Assembly: GCA_027064525.1 (NCBI GenBank) | Contig: JAMOPJ010000008.1 | Coordinates: forward strand, 96,929 to 160,928 | Reading direction: 5' to 3' | Source: Archaeoglobaceae archaeon | Lineage (GTDB): Archaea; Halobacteriota; Archaeoglobi; Archaeoglobales; Archaeoglobaceae | DNA length: 64,000 bases | Shown: positions 1 to 7,456 of the stretch, piece after piece | Numbering within the stretch: the first letter of the stretch is position 1 | Layout: each line of letters starts with the position of its first letter | Made by a program: the position numbers and the translations under genes | The notes under the pieces: generated by a model | What the model saw: the letters and a program-made list of their open reading frames with translations, nothing else | Databases searched by the model: none | Told to the model about the DNA's origin: nothing

Positions 1-202
1 CATTCCCTCGCTATACATAGTTGCAGACCTTAATCCCGTTTATCTCGTAATCTCAATGTTGATAACAGGCTATTTCCTATGCAGAGCTATAAGGTTTGCC
101 AAATCGCCGAGCAGAGAAAAGGCAAAGGTTATGTATAAATTGGCAAGTATGATGCTTGGAATAGTTTATATCTCACTTCTCATTGGATCTCTTCTCAGCT
201 AA
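1..202 (+). CDS. C-terminal end of a UbiA/CtaB-type prenyltransferase (partial)
   Basis: An open frame runs from the left edge to a TAA at 200-202 and encodes about 66 residues. It has two hydrophobic helices separated by a basic-charged loop (SPSREKAKVMYKLAS) and ends in a hydrophobic helix. This matches the usual C-terminus of protoheme IX farnesyltransferases (heme o synthase), where a short cytoplasmic loop of the form R-x-P-S-x-x-x-A-x-x-x-[FY] precedes the last membrane helix. The catalytic DxxxD motifs would lie outside the window, so another UbiA-family prenyltransferase is possible. Its 3' end overlaps the convergent RsbRD-domain gene by 30 nt. Confidence 0.55.
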   Translation, partial: IPSLYIVADLNPVYLVISMLITGYFLCRAIRFAKSPSREKAKVMYKLASMMLGIVYISLLIGSLLS

Positions 203-742
203 TCTCTTGTCTATCTCCTCCATTGGCAGATCCCAAGGCTCTATACCAAGTTCTTTAGCCTTCTGAATGTATGGGCATCTCTTCATACAGAACTCGTAGG
301 CCTTCATCTCCATTCTGAGCCAATACTCCTTTTCCTTGTATTTGAGTTCGAACAGCTTCTCCCTCGAAGCCATGTATGCGTCGAAAGCCTTACAGATGAG
401 AACATCTACAGCTTCGCTCAGTCTTATGAAATCCTCCTTGCTCATGTTCGGAAATACGTCCAAGAAGATCTTCTTGAGATAGAAGATGGATGCCATGCTT
501 CCTCCGGCTGAAAGCTTCGTGTCGCTCGCGAGGTATCTCATAAGATTATCTAAAGGCTCTTCCACTCCTTTAAAAGAGCCTCCGTTGTAGAAATCTACCA
601 ACTTGTCGAGAATTCCAGAGAGACACTCCTCCAAATAATCCGTAATCTCTATGGGAGGTTTAATAGGATATCTATCTAAAAAATATTTTTGCCAGGCCTT
701 GAGTATATCCTTTCTTTTCTTGGTTATGTCGAGAGCTACCAT
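173..742 (-). CDS. RsbRD N-terminal-domain-like helical protein
   Basis: A 189-residue, all-helical soluble protein. The pattern (a lysine-rich first helix, a central LMRYLASD stretch, then an F-x-A-Y-x-x-x-R-E-x-x-F helix) resembles the RsbRD N-terminal domain (RsbT co-antagonist N-terminal region), which in Archaeoglobales and delta-proteobacteria often occurs alone. The C-terminal part has a CMKRCP pair of cysteines. It overlaps the stop of the upstream CGGC gene by 7 nt on the same strand, so the two are probably co-transcribed. The family assignment rests on pattern recognition and the function is unknown; a sensor or partner role is only inferred. Confidence 0.6.
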   Translation of the reverse strand: MVALDITKKRKDILKAWQKYFLDRYPIKPPIEITDYLEECLSGILDKLVDFYNGGSFKGVEEPLDNLMRYLASDTKLSAGGSMASIFYLKKIFLDVFPNMSKEDFIRLSEAVDVLICKAFDAYMASREKLFELKYKEKEYWLRMEMKAYEFCMKRCPYIQKAKELGIEPWDLPMEEIDKRLAEKRSNEK

Positions 743-1086
743 GGGTGGGTCCCTACTATTACCTCCTTACCGGTCAGCTTTTTAACGTTTTCCACTATCT
801 TATCGAGATCGAGCGGACAACCGCCCAAGTTTATCGCCGCCTTTATACAGTTTCCGATGAAAACGACATCGTAGTCGTCGAATCCGTCGATCCACTTGTT
901 GAACAGCTTTAATCTCGGAACAATATAGCCGGGACAACCTCCACAGCTGACAATTCCAACGATATCCACCTTGTCGAACTTCTCGAACTCACCCTTCCTC
1001 TCTCTTGCAGCTGTCAAACACCTCTCGCAACCTATGCAAAATCTATCCCTGATGTTGTTACAACACAAAATAATTGCCTTTACCAT
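736..1086 (-). CDS. CGGC domain protein
   Basis: A 116-residue cysteine-rich protein. It has N-terminal CC, then a C-x2-C-x2-C run (FCIGCERC), a central SCGGCPG motif, GNC and GGCP. The CGGC motif and the overall layout fit the CGGC-domain family (a putative metal-binding domain common in anaerobes). The start at 1086 was chosen because GGTGGAGAT lies directly before this ATG; the 23 residues upstream in frame are low-complexity and lack a ribosome site. It is divergent from the tetR gene and coupled to the downstream RsbRD-like gene by a 7-nt overlap. A redox or metal-related role is inferred. Confidence 0.75.
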   Translation of the reverse strand: MVKAIILCCNNIRDRFCIGCERCLTAARERKGEFEKFDKVDIVGIVSCGGCPGYIVPRLKLFNKWIDGFDDYDVVFIGNCIKAAINLGGCPLDLDKIVENVKKLTGKEVIVGTHPW

Positions 1087-1161
1087 CTCCACCACCGATC
1101 TCAGTAGAGAAGAGAAACTATTTGAGTTTTTCGTTTTTTGTAGAATTAGATTCAACCAAAA

Positions 1162-1190
1162 AGATTTAATAATTTGACCAACCAGTCAGT
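1162..1190 (+). promoter_or_regulatory. TATA box and TetR-type operator of the efflux operon
   Basis: An AT box (TTTAATAA, 1164-1171) lies about 28 bases before the ATG at 1196, which suggests a leaderless or nearly leaderless transcript. Between them sits TGAC-N6-GTCA (1175-1188), a partly symmetric element typical of TetR-family operators. Its position between TATA box and start would let the TetR protein block its own transcription and that of the transporter genes behind it. Confidence 0.55.
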
Positions 1191-1195
1191 CTATA

Positions 1196-1702
1196 ATGAG
1201 AAAGGAAGAATTATTGGAAGCAGCTTTGAGAGTTTATCTGAGAAATCCAAAGGCTACGGTTCATGAAGTAGCGGAAGAAGCCGGAATTTCGAAGAGCACG
1301 ATCTTTTACTACTTTAAGAATAAGAACGGCCTTGAAAGGGAGCTACTTCTTTACACCATCAAGAAGTTCTCTCCGTGGAACGAAAGTGGACTTGAGAATG
1401 CGATCAAAAAGAGGTTCGAAATAATGAAGAATACCCCCGGCCTCGCGAGAATGATATATACTCTGCTCGACAACCTCAGCAAGACAGATCCGAAGTTCAT
1501 AGACGAGTTGCGGAGTAAGTCATTCGAGAGGATAGCCAAACTATTGGAGAAGGAGGGATATGAGAATAGCAAGGACCTCGCAATACTCTTACTCGCATTT
1601 TTGGACGGTTTGGCGATGTATTCGATTTACATGGACATAGACTATTCCAAATATGAAGATCTCGTTTTGAAAGCTTTTAGGAGGCTAAAGAATGAACTTT
1701 AA
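1196..1702 (+). CDS. TetR/AcrR-family transcriptional regulator
   Basis: A 168-residue protein with the classic TetR N-terminal helix-turn-helix. The motif (VHEVAEEAGISKSTIFYYF, about residues 21-39) includes the F-Y-x-F-K-N-K signature at the end of the recognition helix. The remaining helical domain should bind a small molecule. It is the first gene of a run of four that overlap or nearly overlap (tetR, NEW3 protein, ABC ATPase, permease). It is therefore the likely local repressor of this exporter, acting at the palindrome just upstream. The ligand is unknown. Confidence 0.9.
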   Translation: MRKEELLEAALRVYLRNPKATVHEVAEEAGISKSTIFYYFKNKNGLERELLLYTIKKFSPWNESGLENAIKKRFEIMKNTPGLARMIYTLLDNLSKTDPKFIDELRSKSFERIAKLLEKEGYENSKDLAILLLAFLDGLAMYSIYMDIDYSKYEDLVLKAFRRLKNEL

Positions 1703-3089
1703 ACCCTTATTTATTCTACTCTTCTTCATTCTAATAATCGTTCAAAGCGTCAATGCGGTTGTGATCTCCATCAAAACGCTCCCTGAGAAACCTACAACCG
1801 GTAATTTCGTGATCCACATCGACGTGTCATCTCAGAATTCTATTCAAAATGCAAATCTCTTTCTTTCCGGTTTGATAAGTGAGAGCTTGAGTTTGGGCGA
1901 TTTTACGGGCAAGACTTCTGTTGAATTCGAAGCTCACGTCGATAAACCCGGGATTTATGAGCTTGAAGTTAGGTTGAGCTACATCGAGCTCGTGAATGGA
2001 ACACCCGAAAGCGGATACCTGAGATGCAATCGTGAGATAGTAGTAATAGAGAAACCCCAGTTTGAGATTTTGGGAGCCGAAGGGAGCGTGAGACCGGGTG
2101 AAAACGGAAAAGTGGTTGTGAAAGTCGTGAACAAGGGAGGAGATGCCAAAGACGTCAAACTGAGCTTTGACGGAATGATCGCGAAAGATGTCGATAGGTT
2201 CTTCGACGTGTGGAAGAGTGAAGAAGTTAAGAGGCTCGAATTCATCGTATTCGCGGAAGACGATGCTGAGATAGGAGAGCATGAAGTGAAGCTGGGCTTG
2301 GAGTGTAGAGATTTCTTAGGAAACACATACTCCCTCGAACTTCCGTTCAGCGTATCCGTAGTGGGGAGTCCTAAACTCATCATATCCGATTTCTCAGCTC
2401 CAAAGATTCATTCCGACTCCAATTTCACGCTAAAATTAGGAATCGAGAATGTTGGAGAGGAGAAGGCGAAGGATGTTAGAATAAAGCTCAAGTTGCCGAA
2501 GGGATTCAGCGGGGAGAGCTCCGCATACTTGGGAGAGATTGGAAGGGACGAGACAAAGACTGCGGAGTTCGAGCTGAAGGTTGCGAAGAACGTTAGTGGG
2601 AGTTGCATCATTCCTGTGGTTATCTCTTGCGAGAACTGGAAATGGAGCGATAATTTGACGATCTACGTCTTCCCGCTTGAACCGATCCACATAGACATCG
2701 CGGGAGTATATACCATACCTAAGAGGCTTGAGAAAGGAAAACCCTTCACACTCAACTTGGCGATCGAGAACAGCGGTAAAGAGGTTGCTAAGGGTGTCAA
2801 GATAGAGCTCAAGTTGCCAAAAGATTTTGAAGGCAGGAATACTTATTTCGTCGGAACGCTCGAAAGTGGAGATTCTGCAACATCGACGTTCGAACTCAAA
2901 GCTGGGAAAGCGGGAAGATACGAGATCTCCGCAATAATAACTTATCTCGATCCTACATTGCAGAGGCACACGACAACTCAGAACTTTACGATCTACGTCT
3001 TTCCATCCCAAAACTACGCCCCGATAGCTTTAGCTGTGATCGTGGCCTTAGCGATCGGCTTAGCCCTCAAGATGAGAAGGAGACCATGA
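1692..3089 (+). CDS. Exported NEW3/CARDB-repeat protein (COG1361 type)
   Basis: A 465-residue protein with an N-terminal signal sequence (about residues 1-22) and a C-terminal membrane helix followed by RRRP. In between are repeated immunoglobulin-like beta domains in which phrases such as GEEKAKDVRIKLKLP and GKEVAKGVKIELKLP recur at about 105-residue spacing, as in NEW3/CARDB repeats. It should be anchored in the membrane with the repeats outside. It starts 11 nt inside tetR and is overlapped by the ATPase gene, so the three are translated together. An extracellular adaptor or substrate-binding role for the ABC transporter is inferred from context; no catalytic motif is visible. Confidence 0.85.
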   Translation: MNFKPLFILLFFILIIVQSVNAVVISIKTLPEKPTTGNFVIHIDVSSQNSIQNANLFLSGLISESLSLGDFTGKTSVEFEAHVDKPGIYELEVRLSYIELVNGTPESGYLRCNREIVVIEKPQFEILGAEGSVRPGENGKVVVKVVNKGGDAKDVKLSFDGMIAKDVDRFFDVWKSEEVKRLEFIVFAEDDAEIGEHEVKLGLECRDFLGNTYSLELPFSVSVVGSPKLIISDFSAPKIHSDSNFTLKLGIENVGEEKAKDVRIKLKLPKGFSGESSAYLGEIGRDETKTAEFELKVAKNVSGSCIIPVVISCENWKWSDNLTIYVFPLEPIHIDIAGVYTIPKRLEKGKPFTLNLAIENSGKEVAKGVKIELKLPKDFEGRNTYFVGTLESGDSATSTFELKAGKAGRYEISAIITYLDPTLQRHTTTQNFTIYVFPSQNYAPIALAVIVALAIGLALKMRRRP

Positions 3090-3787
3090 CGATCTTGAGA
3101 TTCGAGGATGTGTGGAAGGTATACAGGATGGGTAAGGTGGAAGTCTATGCTTTGAGAGGAATTGACCTCAGCGTCGAGGAAGGGGAGTTTGTAGTCGTCT
3201 TGGGCCCTTCTGGAAGCGGAAAGACGACGATGCTCAACATAGCCGGAGGCATAGATAAGCCTACGAAGGGGAAGGTTTTCTTCAGAGATCTTGAGATTTC
3301 TTCATTCGATGAAAAGGAGCTGACGATTTTTCGCAGGAGGCATGTGGGCTTTGTCTTCCAGTTCTTCAACCTCATTCCTACCCTTACGGCGAGAGAAAAC
3401 GTTCAGCTTGCGGCAGAGCTGGTCGAGAATCCGAGGAATGTCGATGAGGTTTTGGAGATAGTTGGCTTAAGGCATAGGGCTAACCATTTGCCGACGGAGA
3501 TGAGCGGTGGAGAGCAGCAGAGAGTAGCTATCGCGAGAGCTTTGGTCAAAAATCCCGATCTAATACTTTGCGACGAGCCAACTGGAAACTTGGACTTTGA
3601 AACTGGTAAAAGGGTTCTCAGAGTTATGAGAGATATAAATCGAGAAGAGGACAGGACTTTTCTCCTCGTTACTCACAACGCGGTCATCGCAAATATGGCG
3701 GACAGAGTGATCCACTTTAGAGATGGAAGAGTCGTGAAGGAAGAGACAAATCCAGAACCTTTAGAGCCTGAGGAGCTGAGCTGGTGA
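3086..3787 (+). CDS. ABC transporter ATP-binding protein, LolD/MacB type
   Basis: A 233-residue nucleotide-binding subunit. It has Walker A GPSGSGKTT (about residues 40-48), a Q-loop (FVFQFFNLIPTLTARENV), the signature MSGGEQQRVAIARAL, Walker B LILCDEPTGNLD and an H-loop histidine (LLVTHN). The wording around the Q-loop is characteristic of the LolD/MacB/FtsE group that works with FtsX-type permeases, which is exactly the neighbour downstream. It overlaps both neighbours by a few bases. It energises export or mechanotransmission across the membrane; the substrate is unknown. Confidence 0.95.
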   Translation: MTILRFEDVWKVYRMGKVEVYALRGIDLSVEEGEFVVVLGPSGSGKTTMLNIAGGIDKPTKGKVFFRDLEISSFDEKELTIFRRRHVGFVFQFFNLIPTLTARENVQLAAELVENPRNVDEVLEIVGLRHRANHLPTEMSGGEQQRVAIARALVKNPDLILCDEPTGNLDFETGKRVLRVMRDINREEDRTFLLVTHNAVIANMADRVIHFRDGRVVKEETNPEPLEPEELSW

Positions 3788-6060
3788 TGAGAACTCTGCT
3801 CATAAAGGCGATCAGAGATTTAAAAGCTCAAAAATGGCAGTTCTTGGCCGTCTCATTCCTCGTCTTCTTAGGAGTGGCTCTGTTCAGCGGTCTCTATTCA
3901 TCGTATCTAAACATAGAGGCGACCTACAAGAAGTTTTACACCCAGACGAACTTCGAAGATTTGGGAGTGGAGTTCAATCCCGCTCCGAAGGATCTGCTAA
4001 AGATGGTAAAGGCAATACCGGGAGTCAAGGCAGTAGTTGGAAGACTAACAGCATATGCGACGATGGAGATTGAAGGAAGGGAGATCAGACTGAAATTGGT
4101 CTCGATTCCTGAAGAGAACTCTAAGGTCAACAGCCTGTTCATCGTGGAAGGTGTGTATCCAAAGCATAACGAGGTTCTGATTCTAAAGAAGTTTGCGGAT
4201 CTCAATGGTATAAGCGTTGGACAAGTGCTCCACGTCAGGCTGAACGGTAAGATATACGATCTCAGGGTATCCGGATCCGCTTACAGCCCCGAATATATTT
4301 TAATTTCTGAAAGAACGAACGTCCTTGCCTCACCAAAGGATATGGGCGTTCTGTTTGTCCCATACAATATGATGGAAGAGATGACGGGCTTGAAGGGGAA
4401 GATAACGGAGGTTCATGTGAAGATATACGATGAAGATCGAGCGGACGAGATTCTGAACAAGGTTAAGTCGGAATTCCGGCTGTATGGACTGAAGTCCTTC
4501 TATAAGAGGGAAGGTCAGCCGAGCTACAAGCTTTTGAAGATGGATTTAGAAGGCTTCAAGCATATAGCGTTCATGTTTCCAAGTATGCTTCTGCTCATAG
4601 CCGTTTTGGCCGTCTACATACTCCTTTCAAGAATTGTGATTGAGCAGACGGGAATAATAGCTGTTCTTAGAGCTTTGGGATACTCGAAGAGAACGGTGAT
4701 TTTCCATTTCCTCACGTATTCTATTCTGATAGGTTTGATAGGAACATCTCTTGGCGTTCTGGCTGGATACTACATTTCCGCTGGGATGACATCATCATAC
4801 GTGGATGTTCTAAACGTGCCCTACCACGTAACCGAAATTTATTCGAACGTTTTGCTCGCATCGGCTATAGCTGGACTTTTAGCACCTCTGATAGCCGGAA
4901 TATTTACAACGAAGAGAATAGCCGAGATAGAGCCGGCAATAGCTATGAGAGGATTTAAAATAGAATATAAAGTTCTGGGCTTAGACAGACTGCTCAGAAG
5001 ATTCTCGATTCTCACGAGGCTTGCGATAAGGAACATCTTCAGAAATCCTAAGAGGACTCTCTACACGCTCTTTGGAGTTGTTATGGGCGTCGTGCTGATT
5101 GCAACTTCTTTAGCGTTCGTCGATTCCGTTGACGAGATGCTGCATATACAGTTCGACAAAGTTCAAACTTTCGATTACAAGGTAGAATGCTCGAATCCGA
5201 CGGACATTAAGAGGCTTGTGGGTGTTGAGGAAGCTTATCCACTCGTCGAGACTTGGATATTGTTGGAGAGAAATGGAATCGCAAAATCGAGCGTTCTCAT
5301 AGGGCTTCCGACTGGCCAGGATCTCTTCAACATCTATGATCTGAACGGAAGGAAGCACCATCCACCACCCAAGGGGATAATATTACCCAAATTCATAGCC
5401 GAAAACCTGAGTATAGCTAAGGGAGAGGAGATATATGCGTTCATTGAGATCGGGAAGGTTAGGCTTAAGGTTTACGACATCGTTGACCAGCCCCTCATAC
5501 CGGCATGCTACGCCAGCTTGGAGGGGCTTGAGAGGTTAGGATTTAGGCCAAACGAGGTGATAGTGAAGGGTGGGGATGAAAACAAGCTCAAGAGGTTTGG
5601 AGCTGTGGTTTCGATGAAGAAGTTGAGGGAGAATATAGTTGAAATGATGAGCATGATGTCCGAGTTCTTTGCCTTCTCAGTCCTCTTCGGAGCTTCGCTG
5701 GCCTTTGCTGAAATATTCAACACCACGACGATAAACATCTTGGAAAGGAGAAGGGAGATTGCAACGTTGAGGATGCTTGGTTACACCGTAAAAGAGATAG
5801 CGATTTCGATTCTCGTGGAGACATTTACCATAGGTTTGGTGGGGTTGCTGTTAGGATTTCCACTCGCAATTCTTACGCTCAAAGGGTTCGAGATGACCTA
5901 CAAGAGCGAGATGTTTAACATGCCTTTCGTCATGTATCCGAGGACGATAGTTGTCACGGTTGTGGTGATAGTCCTAACGCTTTTAGCGTCGCTGATTCCG
6001 GGGATAAGGTTCGTGGCCAAAATGGAGATAGATAAGGTGACAAAAGAGGTCACAGGATGA
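3787..6060 (+). CDS. FtsX/MacB-type ABC transporter permease (duplicated)
   Basis: A protein of about 757 residues with two tandem FtsX-like permease halves. Each has one N-terminal membrane helix, a large extracytoplasmic domain and three C-terminal helices. The first four-helix block ends near residue 380 and the second block at the C-terminus. Repeated phrases (LRALGYSKRTV and LRMLGYTVKEI) are the coupling-helix regions that contact the ATPase. Start: the ATG at 3787 shares a base with the ATPase stop in GTGATGA; a GTG one codon earlier is possible. With the ATPase and NEW3 protein it forms an exporter under TetR control. Its 3' end overlaps the convergent pdaD by 11 nt. Confidence 0.92.
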   Translation: MRTLLIKAIRDLKAQKWQFLAVSFLVFLGVALFSGLYSSYLNIEATYKKFYTQTNFEDLGVEFNPAPKDLLKMVKAIPGVKAVVGRLTAYATMEIEGREIRLKLVSIPEENSKVNSLFIVEGVYPKHNEVLILKKFADLNGISVGQVLHVRLNGKIYDLRVSGSAYSPEYILISERTNVLASPKDMGVLFVPYNMMEEMTGLKGKITEVHVKIYDEDRADEILNKVKSEFRLYGLKSFYKREGQPSYKLLKMDLEGFKHIAFMFPSMLLLIAVLAVYILLSRIVIEQTGIIAVLRALGYSKRTVIFHFLTYSILIGLIGTSLGVLAGYYISAGMTSSYVDVLNVPYHVTEIYSNVLLASAIAGLLAPLIAGIFTTKRIAEIEPAIAMRGFKIEYKVLGLDRLLRRFSILTRLAIRNIFRNPKRTLYTLFGVVMGVVLIATSLAFVDSVDEMLHIQFDKVQTFDYKVECSNPTDIKRLVGVEEAYPLVETWILLERNGIAKSSVLIGLPTGQDLFNIYDLNGRKHHPPPKGIILPKFIAENLSIAKGEEIYAFIEIGKVRLKVYDIVDQPLIPACYASLEGLERLGFRPNEVIVKGGDENKLKRFGAVVSMKKLRENIVEMMSMMSEFFAFSVLFGASLAFAEIFNTTTINILERRREIATLRMLGYTVKEIAISILVETFTIGLVGLLLGFPLAILTLKGFEMTYKSEMFNMPFVMYPRTIVVTVVVIVLTLLASLIPGIRFVAKMEIDKVTKEVTG

Positions 6061-6544
6061 AAACGGCCGTTGCTACGACTGTGGTAAACTTCCCTTCTTC
6101 AACCTTTGCCTTCTTCGTCACGTTGAACTTCATCGCCGGATCTATGCCGAAGGCAGTTTTGAGCATGTATTCTGCTTTATCCTCGGCATACTTACCAACA
6201 TCCTCATTTTCTTCGCAGTATCCGTAGTATTCTGTTAGGTAACCGTTCAAATTCTTGTCCTCTGGAATCGCCACGCCTATACTTGCATATATCGTCTTTC
6301 CAGCCTCGTTGCTCGTCATCTTGGCCATGACGCAGAACACTATTTGCCCCGGACTCAGATGTTTTAGCCCCTCATCCCTCTCAACGATCTCACATCCCGG
6401 TGGAAATATGCTGCTCACGTAAACCAAGTTGAACTTCTCTATTCCCGCATCTCTCAAAGCTAACTCGAACGAGACGAGTGCATCCTCGTGATGTCCCACT
6501 CCGGCTGTGAAGAACACCTTTTTGGGAACCCAGATCTCTTTCAT
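6050..6544 (-). CDS. pdaD: Pyruvoyl-dependent arginine decarboxylase
   Basis: A 164-residue proenzyme that converts arginine to agmatine, the first step of archaeal polyamine synthesis and the source of agmatine for agmatidine in tRNA-Ile2. The self-cleavage site is visible as VSSIFPPG (Ser44-Ser45). Cleavage between the serines would leave a pyruvoyl group on the alpha chain. N-terminal KVFFTAGVGHHEDAL and internal MAKMTSNEAG are typical of the family, and the length is normal. An AT box (TTAAATA, minus strand, about 6571-6577) sits 27-33 bases before the start. It is divergent from the sRNA/AK6 region. Confidence 0.95.
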   Translation of the reverse strand: MKEIWVPKKVFFTAGVGHHEDALVSFELALRDAGIEKFNLVYVSSIFPPGCEIVERDEGLKHLSPGQIVFCVMAKMTSNEAGKTIYASIGVAIPEDKNLNGYLTEYYGYCEENEDVGKYAEDKAEYMLKTAFGIDPAMKFNVTKKAKVEEGKFTTVVATAVFIL

Positions 6545-6605
6545 TTAGTTGCAACGTTTTTATAGTCGCTATTTAAGCTTTACCCCCATCTCTGTGCTCT
6601 GACAA

Positions 6606-6618
6606 AGCATATATACCG
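6606..6618 (+). promoter_or_regulatory. TATA box before the C/D sRNA and AK6-like gene
   Basis: CATATATA at about 6609-6616 is a strong archaeal TATA box. A start about 25 bases downstream falls near 6636-6640, immediately before the first C box of the predicted sRNA. Confidence 0.6.
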
Positions 6619-6637
6619 CTCTCTCATACTCTCTAAG

Positions 6638-6692
6638 CCGATGATGAAACGAGGGCGAGCTGATGGATGATGAATCCACCCGTTTCTGAGGT
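6638..6692 (+). ncRNA. C/D box sRNA (2'-O-methylation guide)
   Basis: All four boxes are present with canonical archaeal spacing: C box ATGATGA (6641-6647), a 12-nt guide AACGAGGGCGAG, D' box CTGA (6660-6663), a 3-nt spacer, C' box ATGATGA (6667-6673), a second 12-nt guide ATCCACCCGTTT, and D box CTGA (6686-6689). A TATA box lies at the right distance for initiation just before the C box. In the known mechanism, L7Ae, Nop5 and fibrillarin assemble on the RNA, and the base paired to the fifth nucleotide upstream of each D/D' box is methylated. The RNA overlaps the first codons of the longest version of the AK6-like gene. I did not identify its targets. Confidence 0.8.
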
Positions 6693-7230
6693 TGTGGCCA
6701 TAACCGGAACACCGGGGACTGGCAAAACTACGGTTGCGAATGTATTGCGAAGGAGAGGCTATAGAATCCTATCTGTAAATGAGCTCGCGGAAAGGCTGGA
6801 TTGCATAATCGGAGAGGAGGAGGGATGTAAAGTGGTTGATGTCGAAAAGCTTGCTGAAAGGGTTCGCTCGATTCTGCCCAAAGGACTCGTGTTGTTGGAA
6901 GGTCATCTATCTCACCATCTCAATCCTGACAAAGTAATAGTCCTGCGTTGCAATCCGGTAGAGTTGAAGAGGAGACTCGAAGGCAAGGGATGGCCAGAGG
7001 AGAAGGTTTTGGAGAACGTTGAGGCGGAGATAGTGGATTCAATTCTAATAGAGGCTATAGAGAGCTGTGATGAAGTTTATGAGATAGACACGACTGAGAT
7101 GTTGCCAGAAGAGGTTGCTGATGCAATAGAATTGTTAATCAGAGGTGAAGCAAAAGATAGATTCAAACCGGGTAAGATCGACTGGATATCCGTAGTCGGT
7201 GATAGGATAGAGGAATTTATGAGATTGTAA
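6667..7230 (+). CDS. Adenylate kinase 6 / Fap7-like NTPase
   Basis: A protein of up to 187 residues with Walker A GTPGTGKTT near the N-terminus, an LLEGHLSHHL segment and a lid-like RRLEGKGWPEEKVLENVEAE region. These are the marks of the AK6/Fap7/hCINAP family. The family has adenylate kinase/ATPase activity and in eukaryotes assists 18S rRNA 3' maturation with uS11. Start: coordinates give the longest frame (ATG ATG at 6667), but these codons are also the C' box of the sRNA. Family members usually begin one to three residues before AITGTPG, so a GTG at 6694 may be the true start. Neither candidate has a clear ribosome site. The tRNA-Tyr gene follows. Confidence 0.9.
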   Translation: MMNPPVSEVVAITGTPGTGKTTVANVLRRRGYRILSVNELAERLDCIIGEEEGCKVVDVEKLAERVRSILPKGLVLLEGHLSHHLNPDKVIVLRCNPVELKRRLEGKGWPEEKVLENVEAEIVDSILIEAIESCDEVYEIDTTEMLPEEVADAIELLIRGEAKDRFKPGKIDWISVVGDRIEEFMRL

Positions 7231-7306
7231 CTTTATCTATAACATGCAATGTTTAACTGACTGTGGCACAAGGTTTTTATATCGTTGGGCTTAGATTCTA
7301 TCGATT

Positions 7307-7410
7307 CCCGCCTTAGCTCAGTCTGGCAGAGCGCGGGCCTGTAGTTTGCCAGCCCCCAGTGGCTGGGGGCAGAGAGCCCGGGGTCCCCGGTTCAAATCCG
7401 GGAGGCGGGA
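7307..7410 (+). tRNA. tRNA-Tyr (GTA) with a 30-nt archaeal intron
   Basis: Acceptor stem CCCGCCT (7307-7313) pairs with AGGCGGG (7403-7409), followed by discriminator A. The C1-G72 pair is typical of archaeal tRNA-Tyr. The anticodon stem CGGGC/GCCCG encloses a loop reading CT-GTA-G, then A after the intron. The T arm is CCCGG-TTCAAAT-CCGGG. The intron occupies 7345-7374, between positions 37 and 38. A four-pair helix (TTGC 7346-7349 with GCAG 7369-7372) flanked by three-base bulges AGT and AGA fits the bulge-helix-bulge recognised by the archaeal splicing endonuclease. The rest of the intron folds into a C/G-rich hairpin (GCCCCC/GGGGGC). CCA is not encoded. Confidence 0.95.
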
Positions 7411-7456
7411 CTAATTCTATCCTTAACTTTCATAGAGCAATAGATCAAAAATAAGG

